A stretch of DNA of 64,000 bases from Mastigias papua (Eukaryota; Cnidaria; Scyphozoa; Rhizostomeae; Mastigiidae): the NCBI GenBank assembly GCA_964019165.1, contig OZ025273.1:14614714-14678713 (forward strand), read 5' to 3'. Shown here piece after piece: positions 1 through 12,096 of the stretch. The translations under genes were made by a program, and so were the position numbers. Position 1 is the stretch's first letter; every line of letters starts with the position of its first letter. Under the pieces are notes generated by a model, which was given only the letters and a program-made list of their open reading frames with translations, was not told the origin of the DNA and searched no databases.

Positions 1-257
1 TAAGGCTAATTTGAGTTGGAAAGATTGGCTAAACTACTGGCATCGGTGCAAGCATAGATGTAAAAGTCGTTTACTGCATGACATTGACGCACTTCCACTC
101 AAATTCAATCATACAACAGTATATGCACACATTGCGATTGCTTGTTATAGGCCTAACTACGTATGTGTGCAAAGTCTGACAATACAGCAATGACCACTGA
201 TCTGATGGTCATATGATATTATAAATGCTAAAGTCAATGTAGAAATATGCTTAGATT
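1..257 (+). repeat. Partial satellite monomer at left edge
   Basis: This is the last 257 bp of a monomer whose start lies outside the window. By eye it is identical to 1481-1737 and 1851-2107. It carries the variants ttgagttgg, attgcgattg, ataggcctaac and aagtcaatgt, which mark a small sub-family at this end of the array. Confidence 0.95.
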
Positions 258-301
258 ATGTTTTGGAGCTATGACACACGTACTTATAGTGAATGTAGGC
301 C

Positions 302-324
302 TTGCATAGTATTGTCAGTTTTGC
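302..324 (+). repeat. Left arm of long imperfect inverted repeat in the monomer
   Basis: The core GTATTGTCAG (309-318) is the exact reverse complement of CTGACAATAC at 546-555 in the same monomer. The match extends imperfectly on both sides: the reverse complement of this arm and the right arm share GCAAA before the core and GCAA after it, with small length differences between. In monomers reading gccacat next to the arm, similarity extends a further five bases. The core is kept in almost every monomer inspected. Confidence 0.75.
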
Positions 325-354
325 AACATCTAAAGCACTTTAAAGCTACATATA

Positions 355-366
355 GTGTAAAAACAC
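355..366. repeat. Short hairpin GTGT-AAAA-ACAC
   Basis: A 4-bp inverted repeat around an A4 loop, present in most monomers. It is altered in families reading gtgtaaaacaac (31064, 35874, 45495) or gtttaaaaca (16633, 19592). It is short enough to be chance. Confidence 0.35.
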
Positions 367-493
367 AGACTAAGGCTAATTTGAGTAGGAAACATTGGCT
401 AAACTACTGGCATCGGTGCAAGCATAGATGTAAAAGTCGTTTACTGCATGACATTGACGCACTTCCACTCAAATTCAATCATACAACAGTATA

Positions 494-541
494 TGCACAC
501 ATTGTGATTGCTTGTTATGGGCCTAAATACGTATGTGTGCA
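494..541. repeat. 9-bp perfect inverted repeat, TGCACACAT / ATGTGTGCA
   Basis: The arms at 494-502 and 533-541 are exact reverse complements separated by 30 nt. The spacer holds the alternating cassette and the palindrome ATACGTAT (527-534). The right arm is nearly invariant. The left arm is changed in monomers carrying tatgaacac, or where gcacacatt becomes gcacatatt, so the pairing is not strictly kept. Confidence 0.7.
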
Positions 542-560
542 AAGTCTGACAATACAGCAA
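539..560 (-). repeat. Right arm of long imperfect inverted repeat in the monomer
   Basis: This arm contains CTGACAATAC, flanked by GCAAA upstream and GCAA downstream. It pairs with the arm at 302-324, leaving 214 nt between arms. The next monomer's left arm starts at 672, 111 nt downstream, so a fold can form within a monomer or across a boundary. The arm lies in the least variable part of the monomer. A clear exception is the family at 32814, 37624, 40954, 47985 and 52425, which reads tctcacattac. Confidence 0.75.
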
Positions 561-582
561 TGACCACTGATCTGATGGTCAT
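560..582. repeat. 7-bp stem, 9-nt loop hairpin overlapping the ORF stop
   Basis: ATGACCA (560-566) and TGGTCAT (576-582) are perfect inverted arms around a 9-nt loop. The ORF's TGA lies in the left arm. Many monomers read tagtcat or tgttcat on the right, which weakens the stem without a matching change on the left, so no covariation is visible. It is a candidate cruciform or protein site only. Confidence 0.5.
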
Positions 583-586
583 ATGA
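579..586. repeat. TCATATGA palindrome, two-state site
   Basis: This 8-bp palindrome follows directly after the hairpin. About a third or more of monomers instead read tcatatca, which breaks it. The G/C state travels with higher-order blocks and is a useful marker for aligning copies. Confidence 0.6.
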
Positions 587-1367
587 TATTATAAATGCTA
601 GATTCACTGTAGAAATATGCTTAGATTATGTTTTGGAGCTATGACACACGTACTTATAGTGATTGTAGGCATTGCATAGTATTGTCAGTTTTGCAACATC
701 TGAAGCACTTTAAAGCTACATATAGTGTAAAAACACAGACTAAGGCTAATTTGAGTAGGAAACATTGACTAAACTACTGGCATCGATGCAAGCATAGATG
801 TAAAAGACGTTTAATGCATGACATTGACGTACTTCCACTCAAATTCAATCATACAACAGTATATGCACACATTGTGATTGCTTGTTATGGGCCTAAATAC
901 GTATGTGTGCAAAGTCTGACAATACAGCAATGACCACTGATCTGATGGTCATATGATATTATAAATGCTAGATTCACTGTAGAAATATGCTTAGATTATG
1001 TTTTGGAGCTATGACACACGTGCTTATAGTGATTGTAGGCCTTGCACAGAATTGTCAGTTTTGCCACATCTTAAGCACTTTAAAGCTGTATATAGTGTAA
1101 AAACACACACTAAGGCTAATTTGAGTAGGAAACATTGGCTAAACTACTGGCATCGGTGCAAGCATAGATGTAAAAGGCGTTTAATGCATGACATTGACGT
1201 ACTTCAACTCAAATTCAATCATACAACAGCATATGAACACATTGTGATTGCTTTTGACTGGCCTAAATACGTATGTGTGCAAAGTCTGACAATACAGCAA
1301 TGACCACTGATCTGATGGTCATATGATATTATAAATGCTAGATTCACTGTAGAAATATGCTTAGATT

Positions 1368-2847
1368 ATGTTTTAAAGCTATGACACACGTACTTATAGT
1401 GAATGTAGGCCTTGGATAGTATTGTCAGTTTTGCAACATCTAAAGCACTTTAAAGCTACATATAGTGTAAAAACACAGACTAAGGCTAATTTGAGTTGGA
1501 AAGATTGGCTAAACTACTGGCATCGGTGCAAGCATAGATGTAAAAGTCGTTTACTGCATGACATTGACGCACTTCCACTCAAATTCAATCATACAACAGT
1601 ATATGCACACATTGCGATTGCTTGTTATAGGCCTAACTACGTATGTGTGCAAAGTCTGACAATACAGCAATGACCACTGATCTGATGGTCATATGATATT
1701 ATAAATGCTAAAGTCAATGTAGAAATATGCTTAGATTATGTTTTGGAGCTATGACACACGTACTTATAGTGAATGTAGGCCTTGCATAGTATTGTCAGTT
1801 TTGCAACATCTAAAGCACTTTAAAGCTACATATAGTGTAAAAACACAGACTAAGGCTAATTTGAGTTGGAAAGATTGGCTAAACTACTGGCATCGGTGCA
1901 AGCATAGATGTAAAAGTCGTTTACTGCATGACATTGACGCACTTCCACTCAAATTCAATCATACAACAGTATATGCACACATTGCGATTGCTTGTTATAG
2001 GCCTAACTACGTATGTGTGCAAAGTCTGACAATACAGCAATGACCACTGATCTGATGGTCATATGATATTATAAATGCTAAAGTCAATGTAGAAATATGC
2101 TTAGATTATGTTTTGGAGCTATGACACACGTACTTATAGTGAATGTAGGCCTTGCATAGTATTGTCAGTTTTGCAACATCTAAAGCACTTTAAAGCTACA
2201 TATAGTGTAAAAACACAGACTAAGGCTAATTTGAGTAGGAAACATTGGCTAAACTACTGGCATCGGTGCAAGCATAGATGTAAAAGTCGTTTACTGCATG
2301 ACATTGACGCACTTCCACTCAAATTCAATCATACAACAGTATATGCACACATTGTGATTGCTTGTTATGGGCCTAAATACGTATGTGTGCAAAGTCTGAC
2401 AATACAGCAATGACCACTGATCTGATGGTCATATGATATTATAAATGCTAAAGTCAATGTAGAAATATGCTTAGATTATGTTTTGGAGCTATGACACACG
2501 TACTTATAGTGAATGTAGGCCTTGCATAGTATTGTCAGTTTTGCAACATCTAAAGCACTTTAAAGCTACATATAGTGTAAAAACACAGACTAAGGCTAAT
2601 TTGAGTAGGAAACATTGGCTAAACTACTGGCATCGGTGCAAGCATAGATGTAAAAGTCGTTTACTGCATGACATTGACGCACTTCCACTCAAATTCAATC
2701 ATACAACAGTATATGCACACATTGTGATTGCTTGTTATGGGCCTAAATACGTATGTGTGCAAAGTCTGACAATACAGCAATGACCACTGATCTGATGGTC
2801 ATATGATATTATAAATGCTAGATTCACTGTAGAAATATGCTTAGATT
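1368..2847 (+). repeat. Four closely related monomers, local tandem expansion
   Basis: Monomers 1368 and 1738 share ttgagttgg, attgcgattg and ataggcctaac with the partial monomer at the left edge. Monomers 2108 and 2478 are nearly the same as each other and as 258. The marker aagtcaatgt follows monomers 1368, 1738 and 2108. The pattern looks like recent one-monomer duplications by unequal exchange. Confidence 0.8.
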
Positions 2848-5435
2848 ATGTTTTGGAGCTATGACACACGTACTTATAGTGATTGTAGGCATTGCATAGT
2901 ATTGTCAGTTTTGCCACATCTAACGCACTTGACAGCTGTATATAGTGTAAAAACACAGACTAAGGCTAATTTGAGTAGGAAACATTGGCTAAACTACTGG
3001 CATCGGTGCAAGCATAGATGTAAAAGTCGTTTAATGCATGACATTGACGCACTTCCACTCAAATTCAATCATACAACAGTATATGCACACATTGTGATTG
3101 CTTGTTATGGGCCTAAATACGTATGTGTGGAAAGTCTGACAATACAGCAATGACCACTGATCTGATAGTCATATGATATTATAAATGCTAGATTCACTGT
3201 AGAAATATGCTTAGATTATGTTTTGGAGCTATGACACACGTACTTATAGTGATTGTAGGCCTTGCATAGTATTGTCAGTTTTCCACATCTAAAGCACTTG
3301 ACAGCTGTATATAGTGTAAAAACACAGACTAAGGCTAATTTGAGTAGGAAACATTGACTAAACTACTGGCATCGATGCAAGCATAGATGTAAAAGACGTT
3401 TAATGCATGACATTGACGTACTTCCACTCAAATTCAATCATACAACAGTATATGCACACATTGTGATTGCTTGTTATGGGCCTAAATACGTATGTGTGCA
3501 AAGTCTGACAATACAGCAATGACCACTGATCTGATGGTCATATGATATTATAAATGCTAGAATCACTGTAGAAATATGCTTAAATTATGTTTTGGAGCTA
3601 TGACACACGTACTTATAGTGATTGTAGGCATTGCATAGTATTGTCAGTTTTGCCACATCTAAAGCACTCTAAAGCTGTATATAGTGTAAAAACGCAGACT
3701 AAGGCTAATTTGAGTAGGAAAGATTGACTAAACTACTGGCATCGGTGCAAGCATAGATGTAAAAGACGTTTAATGCATGACATTGACGTACTTCAACTCA
3801 AATTCAATCATACAACAGTATATGCACACATTGTGATTGCTTGATGTAGGCCTTAATACGTATGTGTGCAAAGTCTGACAATACAGCAATGACCACTGAT
3901 CTGATGTTCATATGATATTATAAATGCTAGATTCACTGTAGAAATATGCTTAGATTATGTTTTGGAGCTATGACACACGTACTTATAGTGATTGTAGGCA
4001 TTGCATAGTATTGTCAGTTTTGCAACATCTGAAGCACTTTAAAGCTACATATAGTGTAAAAACACAGACTAAGGCTAATTTGAGTAGGAAACATTGGCTA
4101 AACTACTGGCATCGGTGCAAGCATAGATGTAAAAGTCGTTTACTGCATGACATTGACGCACGTCCACTCAAATTCAATCATACAACAGTATATGCACACA
4201 TTGTGATTGCTTGTTATGGGCCTAAATACGTATGTGTGCAAAGTCTGACAATACAGCAATGACCACTGATCTGATGGTCATATGATATTATAAATGGTAG
4301 ATTCACTGTAGAAATATGCTTAGATTATGTTTTGGAGCTATGACACACGTACTTATAGTGATTGTAGGCATTGCATAGTATTGTCAGTTTTGCCACATCT
4401 AACGCACTTGACAGCTGTATATAGTGTAAAAACACAGACTAAGGCTAATTTGAGTAGGAAACATTGGCTAAACTACTGGCATCGGTGCAAGCATAGATGT
4501 AAAAGTCGTTTACTGCATGACATTGACGCACTTCCACTCAAATTCAATCATACAACAGTATATGCACACATTGTGATTGCTTGTTATGGGCCTAAATACG
4601 TATGTGTGGAAAGTCTGACAATACAGCAATGACCACTGATCTGATAGTCATATGATATTATAAATGCTAGATTCACTGTAGAAATATGCTTAGATTATGT
4701 GTTGGAGCTATGACACACGTACTTATAGTGATTGTAGGCATTGCATAGTATTGTCAGTTTTCCACATCTAAAGCACTTGACAGCTGTATATAGTGTAAAA
4801 ACACAGACTAAGGCTAATTTGAGTAGGAAACATTGACTAAACTACTGGCATCGATGCAAGCATAGATGTAAAAGTCGTTTAATGCATGACATTGACGTAC
4901 TTCCACTCAAATTCAATCATACAACAGTATATGCACACATTGTGATTGCTTGTTATGGGCCTAAATACGTATGTGTGCAAAGTCTGACAATACAGCAATG
5001 ACCACTGATCTGATGGTCATATGATATTATAAATGCTAGAATCACTGTAGAAATATGCTTAAATTATGTTTTGGAGCTATGACACACGTACTTATAGTGA
5101 TTGTAGGCATTGCATAGTATTGTCAGTTTTGCCACATCTAAAGCACTCTAAAGCTGTATATAGTGTAAAAACGCAGACTAAGGCTAATTTGAGTAGGAAA
5201 GATTGACTAAACTACTGGCATCGGTGCAAGCATAGATGTAAAAGACGTTTAATGCATGACATTGACGTACTTCAACTCAAATTCAATCATACAACAGTAT
5301 ATGCACACATTGTGATTGCTTGATGTAGGCCTTAATACGTATGTGTGCAAAGTCTGACAATACAGCAATGACCACTGATCTGATGTTCATATGATATTAT
5401 AAATGCTAGATTCACTGTAGAAATATGCTTAGATT
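2848..5435 (+). repeat. Three-monomer block duplicated at 1479-bp offset
   Basis: Monomers 2848, 3218 and 3587 recur as 4327, 4697 and 5066. Shared rare markers are ctaacgcacttgac (2848, 4327), a one-base deletion in cagttttccacat (near 3282 and 4761), and aacgcagac (3692, 5172). The shared deletion shows common descent. The intervening monomer 3957 has no close match at 5436, so the copy is three monomers repeated with a four-monomer period. Confidence 0.88.
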
Positions 5436-7656
5436 ATGTTTTGGAGCTATGACACACGTACTTATAGTGAATGTAGGCCGTGCATAGTATTGTCAGTTTT
5501 GCAACATCTAAAGCACTTTAAAGCTACATATAGTGTAAAAACACAGACTAGGGCTAATTTGAGTAGGAAAAATTGGCTAAACTACTGGCATCGGTGCAAG
5601 CATAGATGTAAAAGACGTTTAATGCATGACATTGACGTACTTCCACTCAAATTCAATCATACAACAGTATATGCACACATTGTGATTGCTTTTGACTGGC
5701 CTAAATACGTATGTGTGCAAAGTCTGACAATACAGCAATGACCACTGATCTGATGGTCATATGATATTATAAATGCTAGATTCACTGTAGAAATATGCTT
5801 AGATTATGTTTTAAAGCTATGACACACGTACTTATAGTGAATGTAGGCCTTGCATAGTATTGTCAGTTTTGCAACATCTAAAGCACTTTAAAGCTACATA
5901 TACTGTAAAAACACAGAGTAAGGCTAATTTGAGTAGGAAAGATTGACTAAACTACTGGCATCGGTGCAAGCATAGATGTAAAAGACGTTTAATGCATGAC
6001 ATTGACGTACTTCAGCTCAAATTCAATCATACAACAGTATATGCACACATTGTGATTGCTTTTGACTGGCCTAAATACGTATGTGTGCAAAGTCTGACAA
6101 TACAGCAATGACCACTGATCTGATGGTCATATGATATTATAAATGCTAGATTCACTGCAGAAATATGCTTAGATTATGTTTTGGAGCTATGACACACGTA
6201 CTTATAGTGATTGTAGGCATTGCATAGTATTGTCAGTTTTGCCACATCTAAAGCACTTGACAGCTGTATATAGTGTAAAAACACAGACTAAGGCTAATTT
6301 GAGTAGGAAAGATTGACTAAACTACTGGCATCGGTGCAAGCATAGATGTAAAAGACGTTTAATGCATGACATTGACGTACTTCCACTCAAATTCAATCAT
6401 ACAACAGTATATGCACACATTGTGATTGCTTTTGACTGGCCTAAATACGTATGTGTGCAAAGTCTGACAATACAGCAATGACCACTGATCTGATGGTCAT
6501 ATCATATTATAAATGCTAGATTCACTGTAGAAATATGCTTAGATTATGTTTTGGAGCTATGACACACGTGCTTATAGTGATTGTAGGCCTTGCATAGTAT
6601 TGTCAGTTTTGCAACATCTAAAGCACTTTAAAGCTGTATATAGTGTAAAAACACAGACTAAGGCTAATTTGAGTAGGAAACATTGGCTAAACTACTTTCA
6701 TCGGTACAAGCATAGATGTAAAAGACGTTTAATGCATGACATTGACGTACTTCAACTCAAATTCAATCATACAACAGCATATGAACACATTGTGATTGCT
6801 TTTGACTGGCCTAAATACGTATGTGTGCAAAGTCTGACAATACAGCAATGACCACTGATCTGATGTTCATATGATATTATAAATGCTAGATTCACTGTAG
6901 AAATATGCTTAGATTATGTTTTAAAGCTATGACACACGTACTTATAGTGAATGTAGGCCTTGGATAGTATTGTCAGTTTTGCAACATCTAAAGCACTTTA
7001 AAGCTACATATAGTGTAAAAACACAGACTAAGGCTAATTTGAGTTGGAAAGATTGGCTAAACTACTGGCATCGGTGCAAGCATAGATGTAAAAGACGTTT
7101 AATGCATGACATTGACGTACTTCCACTCAAATTCAATCATACAACAGTATATGCACACATTGTGATTGCTTGTTATGGGCCTAAATACGTATGTGTGCAA
7201 AGTCTGACAATACAGCAATGACCACTGATCTGATGGTCATATGATATTATAAATGCTAGATTTACTGTAGAAATATGCTTAGATTATGTTTTAAAGCTAT
7301 GACACACGTACTTATAGTGATTGTAGGCATTGCATAGTATTGTCAGTTTTTGCCACATCTAAAGCACTTGACAGCTGTATATAGTGTAAAAACACAGACT
7401 AAGGCTAATTTGAGTAGGAAACATTGGCTAAACTACTGGCATCGGTGCAAGCATAGATGTAAAAGACGTTTAATGCATGACATTGACGTACTTCCACTCA
7501 AATTCAATCATACAACAGTATATGCACACATTGTGATTGCTTTTTATGGGCCTAAATACGTATGTGTGCAAAGTCTGACAATACAGCAATGACCACTGAT
7601 CTGATGGTCATATCATATTATAAATGCTAGATTCACTGTAGAAATATGCTTAGATT

Positions 7657-8396
7657 ATGTTTTAAAGCTATGACACACGTACTTATAGTGATTGTAGGCA
7701 TTGCATAGTATTGTCAGTTTTGCCACATCTAAAGCACTTGACAGCTGTATATAGTGTAAAAACACAGACTAAGGCTAATTTGAGTAGGAAACATTGGCTA
7801 AACTACTGGCATCGGTGCAAGCATAGGTTTGAAATACGTTTAATGCATGACATTGACGCACTTCCACTCAAATTCAATCATACAACAGTATATGCACACA
7901 TTGCGATTGCTTGTTATAGGCCTAACTACGTATGTGTGGAAAGTCTGACAATACAGCAACGACCGCTGATCTGATGGTCATATGATATTATAAATGCTAA
8001 AGTCAATGTAAAAATATGCTTAGATTATGTTTTGGAGCTATGACACACGTACTTATAGTGATTGTAGGCCTTGCATAGTATTGTCAGTTATGCCACCTCT
8101 AAAGCACGTGAAAGATGTATATAGTGTACAAACACAGACTAAGGCTAATTTGAGTGGGAAACATTGGCTAAACTACTGGCATCGGTGCAAGCATAGATGT
8201 AAAAGACGTTTAATGCATGACATTGACGTACTTCCACTCAAATTCAATCATACAACAGTATATGCACACATTGCGATTGCTTGTTATAGGCCTAACTACG
8301 TATGTGTGGAAAGTCTGACAATACAGCAACGACCGCTGATCTGATGGTCATATGATATTATAAATGCTAAAGTCAATGTAAAAATATGCTTAGATT
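7657..8396 (+). repeat. Two-monomer sub-family with lost ORF stop
   Basis: Monomers 7657 and 8027 share a distinct 3' end: attgcgattg, ataggcctaac, gtgtggaaag, cagcaacgaccgctg and aagtcaatgtaaaaat. The change CAATGA to CAACGA removes the usual stop and extends the frame by four codons. It also alters the hairpin left arm. Monomers 8027 and 8397 in turn share agcacgtgaaagatg and gtgtacaaac in their 5' halves. The two patterns overlap in 8027, which suggests stepwise one-monomer shifts. Confidence 0.8.
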
Positions 8397-10246
8397 ATGT
8401 TTTGGAGCTATGACACACGTACTTATAGTGATTGTAGGCCTTGCATAGTATTGTCAGTTTTGCCACATCTAAAGCACGTGAAAGATGTATATAGTGTACA
8501 AACACAGACTAAGGCTAATTTGAGTAGGAAACATTGGCTAAACTACTGGCATCGGTACAAGCATAGATGTAAAAGACGTTTCATGCATGACATTGACGTA
8601 CTTCAACTCAAATTCAATCATACAACAGCATATGAACACATTGTGATTGCTTGTTGTAGGCCTAAATACGTATGTGTGCAAAGTCTGACAATACAGCAAT
8701 GACCACTGATCTGATGGTCATATCATATTATAAATGCTAGATTCACTGTAGAAATATGCTTAGATTATGTTTTGGAGCTATGACACACGTACTTATAGTG
8801 AATGTAGGCCTTGCATAGTATTGTCAGTTTTGCAACATCTAAAGCACTTTAAAGCTACATATAGTGTAAAAACACAGACTAAGGCTAATTTGAGTAGGAA
8901 AGATTGGCTAAACTACTGGCATCGGTGCAAGAATAGATGTAAAAGTCGTTTACTGCATGATATTGACGCACTTCCACTCAAATTCAATCATACAACAGTA
9001 TATGCACACATTGTGATTGCTTGTTATGGGCCTAAATACGTATGTGTGCAAAGTCTGACAATACAGCAATGAACACTGATCTGATGGTCATATGATATTA
9101 TAAATGCTACATTCACTGTAGAAATATGCTTAGATTATGTTTTGGAGCTATGACACACGTACTTATAGTGATTGTAGGCATTGCATAGTATTGTCAGTTT
9201 TGCCACATCTAAAGCACTTGACCGCTGTATATAGTGCAAAAACACAGACTAAGGCTAATTTGAGTAGGAAAGATTGACTAAACTACTGGCATCGGTGCAA
9301 GCATAGATGTAAAAGACGTTTAATGCATGACATTGACGTACTTCAACTCAAATTCAATCATACAACAGCATATGCACACATTGTGATTGCTTGTTGTAGG
9401 CCTAAATACGTATGTGTGCAAAGTCTGACAATACAGCAATGACCACTGATCTGATGGTCATATCATATTATAAATGCTAGATTCACTGTAGAAATATGCT
9501 TAGATTATGTTTTGGAGCCATGACACACGTACTTATAGTGAATGTAGGCCTTGCATAGTATTGTCAGTTTTGCAACATCTAAAGCACTTTAAAGCTACAT
9601 ATAGTGTAAAAACACAGACTAAGGCTAATTTGAGTAGGAAAGATTGGCTAAACTACTGGCATCGGTGCAAGCATAGATGTAAAAGTCGTTTACTGCATGA
9701 CATTGACGCACTTCCACTCAAATTCAATCATACAACAGTATATGCACACATTGTGATTGCTTGTTATGGACCTAAATACGTATGTGTGCAAAGTCTGACA
9801 ATACAGCAATGACCACTGATCTGATGGTCATATGATATTATAAATGCTAGATTCACTGTAGAAATATGCTTAGATTATGTTTTGGAGCTATGACACACGT
9901 GCTTATAGTGATTGTAGGCCTTGCACAGTATTGTCAGTTTTGCCACATCTTAAGCACTTTAAAGCTGTATATAGTGTAAAAACACAGACTAAGGCTAATT
10001 TGAGTAGGAAACATTGGCTAAACTACTGGCATCGGTACAAGCATAGATGTAAAAGACGTTTCATGCATGACATTGACGTACTTCAACTCAAATTCAATCA
10101 TACAACAGCATATGAACACATTGTGATTGCTTTTGACTGGCCTAAATACGTATGTGTGCAAAGTCTGACAATACAGCAATGACCACTGATCTGATGGTCA
10201 TATCATATTATAAATGCTAGATTCACTGTAGAAATATGCCTAGATT

Positions 10247-12096
10247 ATGTTTTGGAGCTATGACACACGTACTTATAGTGATTGTAGGTCTTGCATAGTA
10301 TTGTCAGTTTTGCCACATGTAAAGCACTTTAATGCTGCATATTGTGTGAAAACACAGACTAAGACTAATTTGAGTAGGAAAGATTGGCTAAAATACTGGC
10401 ATCGGTGCAAGCATAGATGTAAAAGTCGTTTACTGCATGACATTGACGCACTTCCACTCAAATTCAATCATACAACAGTATATGCACACATTGTGATTGC
10501 TTGTTATGGGCCTAAATACGTATGTGTGCAAAGTCTGACAATACAGCAATGAACACTGATCTGATGGTCATATGATATTATAAATGCTAGATTCACTGTA
10601 GAAATATGCTTAGATTATGTTTTGGAGCTATGACACACGTACTTATAGTGATTGTAGGCATTGCATAGTATTGTCAGTTTTGCCACATCTAAAGCACTTG
10701 ACCGCTGTATATAGTGTAAAAACACAGACTAAGGCTAATTTGAGTAGGAAAGATTGACTAAACTACTGGCATCGGTGCAAGCATAGATGTAAAAGACGTT
10801 TAATGCATGACATTGACGTACTTCAACTCAAATTCAATCATACAACAGTATATGCACACATTGTGATTGCTTTTGACTGGCCTAAATACGTATGTGTGCA
10901 AAGTTTGACAATACAGCAATGACCACTGATCTGATAGTCATATGATATTATAAATGCTAGAGTCACTGTACAAATATTCTTAGATTATGTTTTGGAGCTA
11001 TGAGACACGCACTTATAGTGATTTTAGGTCTTGCATAGTATTGTCAGTTTTGCCACATGTAAAGCACTTTAATGCTGCATATTGTGTGAAACCACAGACT
11101 AAGACTAATTTGAGTAGGAAAGATTGGCTAAACTACTGGCATCGGTGCAAGCATAGATGTAAAAGTCGTTTACTGCATGACATTGATGCACTTCCACTCA
11201 AATTCAATCATACAACAGTATATGCACACATTGTGATTGCTTGCTATGGGCCTAAATACGTATGTGTGCAAAGTCTGACAATACAGCAATGAACACTGAT
11301 CTGATGGTCATATGATATTATAAATGCTAGATTCACTGTAGAAATATGCTTAGATTATGTTTTGGAGCTATGACACACGTACTTATAGTGATTGTAGGCA
11401 TTGCATAGTATTGTCAGTTTTGCCACATCTAAAGCACTTGACCGCTGTATATAGTGTAAAAACACAGACTAAGGCTAATTTGAGTAGGAAAGATTGACTA
11501 AACTACTGGCATCGGTACAAGCATAGATGTAAAAGACGTTTCATGCATGACATTGACGTACTTCAACTCAAATTCAATCATACAACAGCATATGAACACA
11601 TTGTGATTGCTTTTGACTGGCCTAAATACGTATGTGTGCAAAGTCTGACAATACAGCAATGACCACTGATCTGATGGTCATATGATATTATAAATGCTAG
11701 AGTCACTGTACAAATATTCTTAGATTATGTTTTGGAGCTATGAGACACGCACTTATAGTGATTTTAGGTCTTGCATAGTATTGTCAGTTTTGCCACATGT
11801 AAAGCACTTTACAGCTACATATAGTGTAAAAACACAGACTAGGGCTAATTTGAGTAGGAAAGATTGGCTAAACTACTAGCATCGGTACAAGCATAGATGT
11901 AAAAGACGTTTCATGCATGACATTGACGTACTTCAACTCAAATTCAATCATACAACAGCATATGAACACATTGTGATTGCTTTTGACTGGCCTAAATACG
12001 TATGTGTGCAAAGTCTGACAATACAGCAATGACCACTGATCTGATGGTCATATGATATTATAAATGCTAGATTCACTGTAGAAATATGCTTAGATT
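10247..12096 (+). repeat. Alternating two-monomer (740-bp) higher-order unit
   Basis: Monomers 10247 and 10987 share gtaggtcttg, tttaatgctgcatattg and actaagactaa. Monomers 10617 and 11357 share gaccgctgta. Monomers 10987 and 11727 share tgagacacgcac, gattttaggtc and the preceding agtcactgtacaaatattc. A-B alternation at 740 bp is clear, with the second half of 11727 replaced by another type. Confidence 0.82.

Larger units (their letters stand above)
258..563 (+). other. Recurrent 101-codon ORF in the monomer, probably not a gene
   Basis: Each monomer has an ATG followed by a frame that can stay open for 101 codons to a TGA. About 79 of the 172 complete monomers keep it open (two of these run slightly longer). 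The rest have a stop, most often TGG to TGA at codon 47 (gattgactaaac), also TAG in cagtagctaaac, TAA at codon 3 (gttttaaagc), or a frameshift. Substitutions between monomers are mostly amino-acid changing: codon 12 GAT/GAA, 15 CCT/CAT/TCT, 23 CCA/CAA, 61 AGA/AGT. They are not concentrated at third positions. The predicted peptide is basic and rich in His, Cys and Tyr, with no signal peptide, membrane segment or family motif I recognise. Stop alleles are duplicated as readily as open ones. I see no promoter or intron signal. Best reading: a frame open by chance and repeated by amplification. Confidence 0.4.
258..627 (+). repeat. Representative full 370-bp monomer
   Basis: This is the first complete monomer and serves as reference for positions within the unit. 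Unit nt 1 is the A of the ATG at 258. The 5' half (about nt 40-140) holds most of the variable positions between monomers. The 3' part (about nt 270-325) is nearly invariant, apart from a cassette at about nt 253-264 that alternates between a few forms (tgttatgggcc, tttgactggcc, tgttgtaggcc, tattgtaggcc). No internal half-length repeat is evident, so the basic unit is 370 bp and not a 185-bp dimer. Confidence 0.95.

Noticed and set aside
258..282. The word gttttggagctatg (with gttttaaagctatg in some monomers) resembles the start of the Streptococcus pyogenes type II CRISPR repeat.
   Set aside because: Only about 14 bases resemble it. The period is 370 bp, the sequence between copies is itself conserved and not spacer-like, and there are no cas genes. 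Chance similarity.
560..586. Hairpin plus following AT-rich stretch as a transcription terminator.
   Set aside because: The stem is only 7 bp, is broken in many monomers without compensation, and is not followed by a T run.
258..627. Monomer as a dimer of a 185-bp nucleosome-sized unit.
   Set aside because: The two halves show no alignable similarity at a 185-bp shift; only short shared words at 215-222 bp were seen.
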